This document shows, piece by piece, positions 53,314 to 62,000 of a DNA stretch of 64,000 bases; positions within the stretch are counted from its first letter, which is position 1; each line of letters opens with the position of its first letter. Made by a program: the position numbers and the translations under genes. The notes beneath the pieces are model-generated. The model saw only the letters and a list, made by a program, of their open reading frames with translations. It ran no database searches and was not told the DNA's origin. The stretch lies in the NCBI GenBank assembly GCA_016209015.1, contig JACQWY010000035.1:1-64000 (forward strand), read 5' to 3'. The stretch comes from Gammaproteobacteria bacterium (GTDB lineage Bacteria > Pseudomonadota > Gammaproteobacteria > Ga0077536).

Positions 53314-54585
53314 ATGGCCGCGAACGGTCTGCTCGATCGCCGGCTCTTCCTCAAGCGCGGGCTCGCGTTCGCGACCGCGGCACCGCTCGTCGCCGCCGCC
53401 GACGAGCCCTGGCTCACGACCCCGGGCGCGCCGTTCACGAACTACGGCCAACCCTCGCCGCACGAGAAGGGCGTGGTGCGCTGGATTTCCGCGAATGCCG
53501 CCGTGCCGGGCAACGGCATCTCCTGGACGCCGCTGCACGAGCTCGAGGGCACGATCACGCCGACGGGGCTGCACTTCGAACGGCATCACAACGGCGTGCC
53601 GCAGATCGATCCCGCGCGTCACGCGCTGCTCGTCCACGGCGAAGTCGAACGCGCGCTCGAGTTCTCGATGCCGGCGCTGCTGCGCTATCCGCGCGAGTCG
53701 ACGATCTTCGCGCTCGAATGCGGCGGCAACAGCAACGCGGGCTGGCAGGACAAACCGATCCAGGCCGCGGCGGGTTATTTCCACGGCCTCGTCTCGTGCA
53801 GCGAATGGACGGGCGTGCCGCTGCGCCTCGTGCTCGCGGAGGCCGGCGTGACATCCGGCGCCGCCTGGATCGTCGCGGAAGGAGCCGACGCGTTCGGCAT
53901 GACCGTGAGCCTGCCGCTCGAGAAGGCGCTCGACGACTGCCTGCTCGCGCTCTATCAGAACGGCGAGCGCCTGCGGCCCGAGCAGGGCTATCCGCTCCGG
54001 CTCGTCGTGCCGGGCTGGGAAGGCGTGCTGAACGTGAAGTGGCTCAGGAATCTGAAAGTGGCGAGGGAGCCGGTCATGGCACGCAACGAGACCTCGAAAT
54101 ACACCGAGCTCATGCCGGACGGCCGCGCCCGCCAGTTCACGTTCGTGATGGACGTGAAGTCGCTGCTGACCTCCCCCTCGCACGGCATGCATCTCGACGC
54201 GCACGGCCTCTACGAGCTCTCGGGCCTCGCCTGGTCGGGACGCGGACGGATCACGAAAGTCGAAGTCTCGGCGGACGGCGGCCAGACCTGGGCGGACGCC
54301 GAGCTCGGCCATCCCGTGCTGCCGCGCGCGTTCGCGCGTTTCCGCGCGCCGTTCGACTGGCAGGGCCAGCGCGCCGTCCTGCAGAGCCGGGCGACGGACG
54401 AGACGGGTGCCGTGCAGCCGGCACGCGCCGCGCTCGTCGCGGCGCGCGGCACGCAGGGCTATTTCCACTACCACGCGATCGTGAGCTGGGCGCTCGCCGC
54501 CGACGGCACGGTGACGCACACCTATGTCGACGCGCTTCCGGCACCCGCGGCGCAGGGCCAGGGCTTCGATGCGCCCTGGGAGTGA
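53314..54585 (+). CDS. SoxC-like sulfite/sulfane dehydrogenase (molybdenum)
   Basis: A 423-residue periplasmic molybdoenzyme of the sulfite oxidase family. A twin-arginine signal (DRRLFLKRGLAFATAAPL) directs folded export. FALECGGNSNAGW carries the cysteine that ligates molybdenum, and GYPLRLVVPGWEGVLNVKWL is a family hallmark. The dimerisation domain follows (KVEVSADGGQTWADAEL). Length and motifs are closest to SoxC. Donor electrons would pass to the cytochrome encoded next. Only this pair is present, without soxABXYZ, so free sulfite or another sulfur compound may be the substrate. Confidence 0.9.
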   Translation: MAANGLLDRRLFLKRGLAFATAAPLVAAADEPWLTTPGAPFTNYGQPSPHEKGVVRWISANAAVPGNGISWTPLHELEGTITPTGLHFERHHNGVPQIDPARHALLVHGEVERALEFSMPALLRYPRESTIFALECGGNSNAGWQDKPIQAAAGYFHGLVSCSEWTGVPLRLVLAEAGVTSGAAWIVAEGADAFGMTVSLPLEKALDDCLLALYQNGERLRPEQGYPLRLVVPGWEGVLNVKWLRNLKVAREPVMARNETSKYTELMPDGRARQFTFVMDVKSLLTSPSHGMHLDAHGLYELSGLAWSGRGRITKVEVSADGGQTWADAELGHPVLPRAFARFRAPFDWQGQRAVLQSRATDETGAVQPARAALVAARGTQGYFHYHAIVSWALAADGTVTHTYVDALPAPAAQGQGFDAPWE

Positions 54586-55150
54586 GCGCCGCGTGCTCGC
54601 CGCGCTGCTCGCGTTCCTGGTGACGGGCGCGCCGGCCGCGCCGTCGCGCGGCCCGAACCTCGGCGTGCCGGCGAGCCCGGCCGCGATCGCCGCCCGCGAC
54701 ACGCTCGTCTTCCCGGACGGGACCGGCCTGCCCCCCGGCAGCGGCACGGCGGCCGACGGTGCCGCGCTCTACGCGAGCCGCTGCCTGAGCTGCCATGGCC
54801 CGGAGGGACGCGGCGGGGCGGGCGGCGAGCTCGCCGGCGGCAACCCGGATCGGAGAGCGCCCTCCCCCGACCGCACGATCGGCACGTACTGGCCCTATGC
54901 CACGACGCTCTTCGACTTCGTCCGCCGCGCCATGCCGATGACCGCCCCGCGTTCACTCACGAACGACGAAGTCTATGCCCTGACCGCCTACCTGCTCGCG
55001 CTGAACGGCGTCGTGGCGAAAGATGCCCGGCTCGATGCGGGAACTTTGTCGCGTATCGCCCTGCCCAACCGCCACGGCTTCGACTGGACAGACGTCTCCG
55101 GCCCGCCGCATTCCGGGCGCCTCGCACCCGCGGTACGCCGCGGCCCCTGA
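54569..55150 (+). CDS. c-type cytochrome, SoxD/SorB-like electron acceptor
   Basis: A 193-residue exported cytochrome. A signal peptide (RRVLAALLAFLVTGAPAA) is followed by a single heme c site CLSCHGPEGRG and a likely axial methionine in RAMPMTAP. It starts inside the dehydrogenase gene (17-base overlap), so the two are translated together and should form a sulfite dehydrogenase complex that passes electrons to the respiratory chain. It is shorter than the two-heme SoxD of some bacteria and fits the one-heme form. Confidence 0.88.
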   Translation: MRPGSERRVLAALLAFLVTGAPAAPSRGPNLGVPASPAAIAARDTLVFPDGTGLPPGSGTAADGAALYASRCLSCHGPEGRGGAGGELAGGNPDRRAPSPDRTIGTYWPYATTLFDFVRRAMPMTAPRSLTNDEVYALTAYLLALNGVVAKDARLDAGTLSRIALPNRHGFDWTDVSGPPHSGRLAPAVRRGP

Positions 55151-55331
55151 GCGCGGCCCGGACTGGCGGCGCGCGGTTTTTCCGGCATACTGGCGCCCGG
55201 GCCAGGGCAGGTCCCAGCCAATAGAATCATGGGCGAGCTCCCCGCGACGACGGGGGCGCGGGCGGACGCTCTGGGGGCATCCGGGCCCGGGGTCGTCCCT
55301 CCATCAACCTGCATCGGACGTCTGCCTCGCC

Positions 55332-57260
55332 ATGCGCTATCTGCATCATCGATTCGGCTTGCCGCTCATCTTCGCCTGTGTCTCGGTCGCGGCCTTCGCG
55401 ATCCTGAGGCTCGTCCTCCTCGCGTATTCCTGGACGGACGTGAACGCCCATCCCTGGCTGCTCGCGAAGGTCTTCGTGATCGGCGGGATCTACGACCTCG
55501 CGGCGCTGTGCTATTTCGCGATCCCGTTCTGGATCTACCTCGCCCTCATTCCGAACCGCTGGTATCAGAAACCCTGGCACCGCGCGCTCACCTGGTTCGT
55601 GTTCGCGGCGAGTGTCTACGGCATGTTGTTCGAATGCGTCGCCGAGTACTTCTTCTGGGACGAATTCGGCGTGCGCTTCAACTTCATCTCGGTCGACTAC
55701 CTCGTCTACCGCCAGGAAGTGACGGGCAACATCTGGGAGTCCTACCCGGTCGTGCCGCTGCTCGCGGCGATCGCCGTCGTGACCCTCGCGATCTGCTGGG
55801 GCGTGCGCAAGCACGTGCACGCCGCGCTCGCGAGCCCGATGCCGAGGACGCGCCGCTTCGTGGCCGCGACCGGCTGGCTGCTGCTGCCGGCGATCGTCTA
55901 CGCCGCGATCGACGGCCGCCTGCAGAATCTCTCCGACAACCGCTTCGACAACGAGCTCGCAGGCAACGGCTTCTACCAGTTCGTGCACGCCTTCAGGCAC
56001 AACGAGCTCGACTACGATCAGTTCTATCTCACGGCCGATCCCGCGAAGCTCGACGTGCGCCTGCGCGCGCTCGTGAACGAGAAGAACGCGCACTTCCTGT
56101 CCGACGCGCCGCTCGACATCCGCCGCCGCATCGACAACGGCAACCAGCAGGAGCCGGTGAACGTGATGCTCGTGATGGTCGAGAGCCTGAGCGCGAGCTA
56201 TCTCGGCGTCTATGGCGGCAAGGGCAATCTCACGCCTTATCTCGACCAGCTCTCGAACGAGAGCCTGTGGTTCTCGCGCCTCTACGCGACCGGCACGCGC
56301 ACCGTGCGCGGCATGGAGGCGGCGACGCTGTCGATGCCGCCGACCGCCGGCCAGTCCATCGTCCGCCGCCCGCACAACGAGCACCTGCCGAACCTCGGCC
56401 GCGTCTTCCAGGAGCGCGGCTACGACACCCGCTTCATCTACGGCGGTCACGGCTACTTCGACAACATGAACGCGTTCTTCGCGGGCAATGGCTTCGAGAT
56501 CCTGGATCGCACGGACATCCCGGACGACGAGGTGATCTTCTCGAACGTATGGGGCGTCGCCGACGAAGTGCTCTTCAATCAGGCGATCAAGGCCGCCGAC
56601 AAATCCTTCGCCGCGAAGAAGCCCTTCTTCCACTTCGTGATGACGACCACGAACCACCGTCCCTACACCTATCCCGACGGGCGCATCGACATCGAATCCC
56701 CGCACAAGGGCGGCGCCGTGAAATACACGGACTACGCCATTCACAAGCTCCTCGAGGACGCCCGCACGAAACCCTGGTTCAAGAACACGGTATTCGTGAT
56801 CCTCGCCGACCACTGCGCGAGCAGCGCCGGCAAGAGCGAGCTGCCGGTGAAGAACTATCTCATCCCGATGTTCATCTACGCCCCGGAGCTCGTGAAGCCC
56901 GCGAAGATCGAGACGCTCGCGAGCCAGATGGATCTCGCGCCGACGCTGCTCGGCCTGCTCGGCTACGACTACGACAGCGAGTTCATGGGCAAGAACGTCC
57001 TCGAGATGAAGCCCGACGAGGGGCGCGCCTTGATCTCGACCTACCAGGCCCTCGGCCTGCTCACGGATCACGAGCTCGAAATCCTCTGGCCGCAGCGCAA
57101 GATCGAGCGCCAGCTCGATCCTTTCGGCAAGCCGACGAAGAACATCAGCGCCGATGCGCCCGCGACCCTGCCGGACGCCGTCGTCTACTACCAGGCGGCG
57201 AGCGCGCGCTGGCGGAGGCATGTCGAGCAGCAGATGAAGGCGCAGGGCGGCGCGCCGTAG
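55332..57260 (+). CDS. LTA synthase/OpgB-family phosphoglycerol transferase
   Basis: A 642-residue inner-membrane sulfatase-fold enzyme. About five N-terminal helices (to roughly residue 200) are followed by an extracytoplasmic catalytic domain with VMVESLSASYLGVYG (metal-binding Glu), TGTRTVRGMEAATL (nucleophile Thr position), FHFVMTTTNHRPY and VILADHCASSAGKS (metal-binding Asp/His). Gram-negative members add phosphoglycerol to periplasmic glucans or other glycans. The start at 55332 opens the first helix. Which glycan is modified is unknown. It is 180 bases after the cytochrome gene and not obviously coupled to it. Confidence 0.9.
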   Translation: MRYLHHRFGLPLIFACVSVAAFAILRLVLLAYSWTDVNAHPWLLAKVFVIGGIYDLAALCYFAIPFWIYLALIPNRWYQKPWHRALTWFVFAASVYGMLFECVAEYFFWDEFGVRFNFISVDYLVYRQEVTGNIWESYPVVPLLAAIAVVTLAICWGVRKHVHAALASPMPRTRRFVAATGWLLLPAIVYAAIDGRLQNLSDNRFDNELAGNGFYQFVHAFRHNELDYDQFYLTADPAKLDVRLRALVNEKNAHFLSDAPLDIRRRIDNGNQQEPVNVMLVMVESLSASYLGVYGGKGNLTPYLDQLSNESLWFSRLYATGTRTVRGMEAATLSMPPTAGQSIVRRPHNEHLPNLGRVFQERGYDTRFIYGGHGYFDNMNAFFAGNGFEILDRTDIPDDEVIFSNVWGVADEVLFNQAIKAADKSFAAKKPFFHFVMTTTNHRPYTYPDGRIDIESPHKGGAVKYTDYAIHKLLEDARTKPWFKNTVFVILADHCASSAGKSELPVKNYLIPMFIYAPELVKPAKIETLASQMDLAPTLLGLLGYDYDSEFMGKNVLEMKPDEGRALISTYQALGLLTDHELEILWPQRKIERQLDPFGKPTKNISADAPATLPDAVVYYQAASARWRRHVEQQMKAQGGAP

Positions 57261-57683
57261 TTTCCGTCGGGGATGCGCCGGCGCAGGAGGTGCGTCGTTA
57301 GCGTCTTCGATCGACAGCGTTGCGGCGCCGACGGGAAATGGGGTCAGGCGTCGTCCCCGCGCAGGCGGGGACCCAGTCGGTGACCTTCGGCACATCGAGC
57401 GAACCTCGCCGTTCCAAGCCGTCGACGCTGAATCCGTGCATATGGCCCCGGGGCTGATCTTCATCGCCGCGGCTCGATGACTGGGTCCCCGCCTGCGCGG
57501 GGACGACGAGCTGGGAGGGGCGTCGACGGAGGCGCCAGGGACGACCCCAGCCTTGGCGCATTCGCACCGTCGCCGTTCCTGACTGCGGTTCTAGCGTCGG
57601 CGTCATACCTTATACGCCGACGCATCGATCGCGTCTCCGAATCGCGGGCAGCGCCGCGGCCGAGCGCCGCCGATGATTTGTAG
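57261..57683. repeat. Convergent gap with GTCCCCGC-type palindromes
   Basis: Two units of a related repeat (core GTCCCCGCGCAGGCGGGGAC with a CCCAGTCGGTGACC tail) lie in opposite orientations near 57351-57383 and 57478-57510. They enclose about 95 bases with matching ends, the same paired layout as the CCTCGCGC family. The text CCCAGTCGGTGACC is shared by both families. No gene is seen. Confidence 0.75.
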
Positions 57684-58094
57684 TCAGGCCTCCGGGAAGA
57701 AATTCAGCTCGATCGTCAGCCCGTCCGGATCCTTGATGAAGAGCTGATCGAGCCGCATGTCCGGCACGACACGATGGCGATAGCCGATCCCGTCCGCGTC
57801 GAGCCGCGCCCTGAACTCCTGGAACGCCGTGCAGCGGAACGCGATGTGATCGAGCGCGCCGGTGTGCGCGTTCTCTCCGGCCTTGCGTTGGCCGAGGTAG
57901 TACTCGAGCTCGGGTGAAAGTTCGCCCGTGCCGAGATGCACGACCGGCCGGCCGCCGAGATAGAGCCAGTAGCCGTCGAAGCCGAAGGGCGGACGGTAGC
58001 CGACCTCGAGACCGAGCACGCGCTCGTAGAAGCCGCGCGAAGCTTCGAGATCCTGGGCGTAGATGAAGAAGTGATCGAGAGAATCGAGCGCCAT
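57684..58094 (-). CDS. VOC-family (glyoxalase/dioxygenase-like) protein
   Basis: A 136-residue vicinal-oxygen-chelate protein. Two beta-alpha-beta-beta-beta modules are visible: LDHFFIYAQDLEASRGFYERVLGLEV and LDHIAFRCTAFQEF, ending in FIKDPDGLTIELNF. Metal ligands would be the His in LDHF, His in LDHIAF and the Glu in IELN. Such proteins include glyoxalase I and extradiol dioxygenases; this one is short and its substrate is unknown. Stand-alone gene, ATG at 58094. Confidence 0.87.
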   Translation of the reverse strand: MALDSLDHFFIYAQDLEASRGFYERVLGLEVGYRPPFGFDGYWLYLGGRPVVHLGTGELSPELEYYLGQRKAGENAHTGALDHIAFRCTAFQEFRARLDADGIGYRHRVVPDMRLDQLFIKDPDGLTIELNFFPEA

Positions 58095-58514
58095 GATCCG
58101 CTCCTCGTGGCTCGGGGTTGGGCGATAGGGTGAGGCCGCGGCGGGCGCGGTGCAAGGGGAGATCGCGTCGCCGACGGATGCGCGGGAGACCCGATCGATG
58201 CACCCGCCGGGTCGGCATCTCCTCTAGAAAGCGAGGTTCATCGCCGAACTGGAGTGTGCGCTTGCTTGGCGACGGCTCGTGATCCGCACCCGCCCCGTCG
58301 CCCTCGCGCAGGCGAGGGCCCAGTCGGTGACCTGCGGCGCGAGCGGCGAACCTCGCGGAACGGGTATTGTGATCAGCTTTGCGCCGCTGCCCGGCATTCG
58401 CCTCGCCGTTGAGCGTGAGTGCCGAGGCTGAACGACCGGGCTCTCGAATGTGCGCGCGCCGGCGCCCATCCCCGCCCTTGGGAGGAGAACCGAGCGTGCG
58501 AGGTGCCGCGCGCG
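58095..58514. repeat. Gap with one REP-like unit
   Basis: One forward CCTCGCGCAGGCGAGG unit with a CCCAGTCGGTGACC tail lies near 58299-58334. The rest carries decayed repeat text (GAGGCTGAACGACCGGGCTCTCG at about 58426-58447, a worn inverted arm) and no gene. Confidence 0.65.
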
Positions 58515-58955
58515 CTACTCCCGCGTCGGGATCGTCACCAGCACGCTGCACGGCGCGTGCTCGAGCAGCGACTGTCCGACCGAGCCGCGCCACCAGCGCG
58601 CGAACGCGCTCTGCTCGCGATGTCCGACGACGATCAGATCCGCACCGACGTCGCGCGCGATGACGCCGATCTCCTCGGCAGGCTGGCCGCGGCAGAAGTG
58701 CGTCGTGACGTCGAGGCCGGCTTCGCGCAGGCGTACCGCGCCTTCGTCCAGCACGCGATCGACGTCGTCCTGCTGCCATTGCCGGCACATGCCCGAGGGA
58801 TACGCGGCCTCGGCGAGCTCGACACCGGCGGACGGCGTGAGGACGGCGACGAGGTGGACTTTCGAACGGCACAGCGCGGCGAGCTCGCTGCCCTGTTCGA
58901 GCGCGGCGCGGCCGTCGGCGCTGCCGTCGTAGGCGAGGAGGATGGTCTGGTACAT
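58515..58955 (-). CDS. Universal stress protein (UspA family)
   Basis: A 146-residue UspA-fold protein. TILLAYDGSADGRAALEQG is the N-terminal strand with the conserved Asp, and DLIVVGHREQSAFARWWRGSVGQSLLEHAPCSVLVT is the ATP-binding C-terminal block; the usual GXRGXG is changed to GHREQS. I start at 58955, where MYQTILLAYDGS begins the fold; the ORF track adds 47 unlikely residues. Role: stress survival, ATP-dependent signalling in some members. Confidence 0.92.
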   Translation of the reverse strand: MYQTILLAYDGSADGRAALEQGSELAALCRSKVHLVAVLTPSAGVELAEAAYPSGMCRQWQQDDVDRVLDEGAVRLREAGLDVTTHFCRGQPAEEIGVIARDVGADLIVVGHREQSAFARWWRGSVGQSLLEHAPCSVLVTIPTRE

Positions 58956-59059
58956 CGGTGCTCCGGCGGAGTTCGGGGTTTGTGCCGGTCCGACGCGGGA
59001 CCGGCGCGGCGATACTACCACCGTCGCAGTGTACCGGCGCGCGCCGGCCGGTGAGACGT

Positions 59060-62000
59060 TCAGTGGGACACGGGCCCCGTGTCGTAGGCTGTCCATGTAT
59101 TGCCGTTGCCGACGTTCGTCGCCTGGATGATGCCCGTCGTCGCGGGCGCGTTCGAAGCACGTCCCATCTCGACCTTGCCCGCACCGCCCGCGCCGCGGCC
59201 GATCGCGAGCTGACCGTCGATGACACCGCGGTTCCTGCCGCAGGACAATCGCGTCTCCCCGTTCGCCTGGTTGTACGCGGCATCACTGGCCTGGAACCAC
59301 GCCGTGCCGCTCGGCGTGCGTGTTGACGCCCGGTAAGCCGTGTTCGGATCGAGCGCCGTCATCCAGCCCTGGCTCTGCGGCCCGTAGCCGAGCACGAGCT
59401 GGTTCGCGTCGTCACCGCGATCGCAGACCGCTGGCCACACCGTGCCGTTCACTGCGGCGTACCACGCCCACTCGCCGCGCGCCCAGCCGCCGCCATAATT
59501 CGTCGGCACTTGTCCGAAGCCGTTGCCGGCGTCGTCGAAGATCATCACCCAGCCCGCGTTGCCCGCCGCACCACCGAGCACGATTTCCGCTTTGCCGTCG
59601 CCGTCGAGATCGCCGACCGCCGGATGGATCTCACCGTTCGCCGCGTTGTACGTCGCCCACTGCCGCCACAGCCAGCCACTGCCCTGTGGCGTCGCCATCG
59701 GGGCGTAGTTCGCGCTCGCGTCGTCGAACACGTACGACCAGCCCCCGCCGCCCGTGCCGAAGCCGACGACGATCTCCTCGCGCCCGTCGCCATCGACGTC
59801 ACCGCAGGCCGGGAAGGTCTCGCCGTTCGCGATGTAATAACTGTCCCACGCGCCGGGCCGTATCCAGCGCAGGTGCGCGAAGCCCTGCTGCGCCGAGGCC
59901 TTCACTTCGAGCCAGCCGCGCCCGCCCTTGCCGAGACCGATGACGAGCTCCTTCGCGCCGTCGCCGTCGACGTCGCAGAACGCGGGACGCGTCTCGCGCG
60001 CGCCGACCGCATAGTTCGCGAGATCGGGATTGCTCGCGACGTCGAGCGTGACCGTCACCTTCGCCGTGCTCGCGGGATCCGCCGAACGCACTTCGACGAC
60101 GCCGTTCCCGCCCGCGCCCGTGCCGATCGCGACGAGCGGCGGCGCGAAGGGCTTGGAAACCGCGTTCTGCGGATCGCTGTTGCCGCGGAACTCCTCGAGG
60201 TTCGTCGCGCCGTCACCGTCGGAATCGAGATTCGCGTCGTTCGCGAGCGGGTTGAGACCGTGGGCGTTCTCCCAGCCGTCCGTCATGCCGTCGCCGTCCG
60301 TGTCGGCGAGCTCTGGCGCGGTGCCGAGCGTCTGCTCCTGTGCATTCGTCAGATCGTCGCCGTCGAAGTCACCGCCCGCACCGTTGCGGCCGTCCGCGCT
60401 CTTCGGGTCGAGACCGTGCGCGAGCTCGTAGACGTCGCTCATGCCGTCGTTGTCGTCGTCGGTATCGGCGTTGTCGCCGACGCCGTCGTGATCGGTGTCG
60501 AGGGATTCGCTCGGATCGTTCGGGAAGGCATCGACGGCATCCGGCACGCCGTCGCCGTCCGTGTCGACCGGCAGCTCGCCGCCGATTGCGGGCCACTCGC
60601 CGGCCCACGTCCCCGCGCCGCTGGCCGTCGTCGTGACGAGCTTCGTGAGCTGCGTGCCGGCGATCGCATAGACGTCGATGCGACCGTCGACGACCGTGCC
60701 GCCACTGCCGACGACGAGCTCCGCCTTCGCGTCGCCGTAGAGATTGCCGCAGGCCGGGTGTGTCTCTTTGTAGTTCGCCGCGTCCGCGATGGGTGTGGCG
60801 AGCCAACTGCCGGCGACGGGCGCAATGCTCGAGCCCGCATTCGCATTCGCCGGATCGAGGATCTGCACACCGGCGCCCGTCCCCGCGACGATCTCAGCCT
60901 TGCCGTCGCCCGAGAGATCGCAGGTCGCCGGCCAGACGCTGCCATCGGCCGTGTCGTACGACGCCGTGCCGGCCGGGATCCAGCCGAGCGTGTCCCTCGT
61001 CGCCATGAAGCCGAAGCCCGCGACCGCATCGTCGATCGCCTGCAGCCAGCCGCCGCGACCCTTGCCGCCGCCGAGCACGATCTCGGCACGGCCGTCGCCG
61101 TCGAGGTCGCCGACCGCGGGATAGCTCGCACCGTTCGCCGTGTTGTAACTCCCATACGTACCGCGCAGCCAGCCGCCGCCGATCGGCGTCGCCAGCGGCG
61201 CGTAGTTGTGGGCCGCATCGTCGACGACCCACACCCAGCCGCCCGAGCCCGGGCCGTAGCCGAACACGAGTTCGTCCTTGCCGTCGCCGTCGAGATCGCC
61301 GCACGCCGGGAAGGACTCACCGTTCGCCGCGTAGTACGGTGCCCAGTTCGGCGCCTGCAGCCAGGCGAGATGCGCGTAGCCTGCCGCCGCGTCGTCACGC
61401 ACTTCGATCCAGCCCTTGCTGCCCTTGCCGAAGCCGAGCACGAGTTCCTTCCGACCGTCGCCGTCGACGTCGCACCACGCCGGATGCACGGCGCGTTGAT
61501 CGACCGTGTAGCCTGCGAGATCCGCGTTCGTCGAGACGTCGACGGTGATGTCGAAGGTCTTCGTGCTCGCACCGTTCGCGACGAGCTCGAGCGGGTTCAG
61601 CACCGGCGAGCGCCCCTGCCCTCCTGCGCCCGAGCCGAGCAGCACGAGCGACTTCACCGTCGGCACCGAGGCGTTCGACGCGGGATCCGTGCCGGCGAGA
61701 TACTCGACGAAGTTGCTCACGCCGTCGGCATCGTTGTCCGCGGTCGCGTCAGCCGCATCGTTCGGGTTGAGACCGTGCGCCTGCTCGTAGACGTCCGGCA
61801 TGCCGTCGTTGTCGGCATCGGGATCGCAGGCATTGCCGATTCCGTCGCCGTCGCTGTCCGCCTGATCGGCGTTCGCGACGAGTGGGCAGTTGTCGGCGGT
61901 ATCGAGGACGTTGTCGTCGTCCCGATCGAGATCGCAGACGTCGCCGGCGCCGTCGCCGTCCGTGTCGCTCTGGTTCGCGTTAGCGATCTTCGGGCAGTTG

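Noticed and set aside
52522-54747. 741-residue minus-strand ORF
   Set aside because: Covers the response regulator, SoxC-like and cytochrome genes in antisense; those have clear catalytic motifs.
55227-57464. 745-residue minus-strand ORF
   Set aside because: Antisense shadow of the LtaS-like gene. It extends into the repeat gap and lacks any domain.
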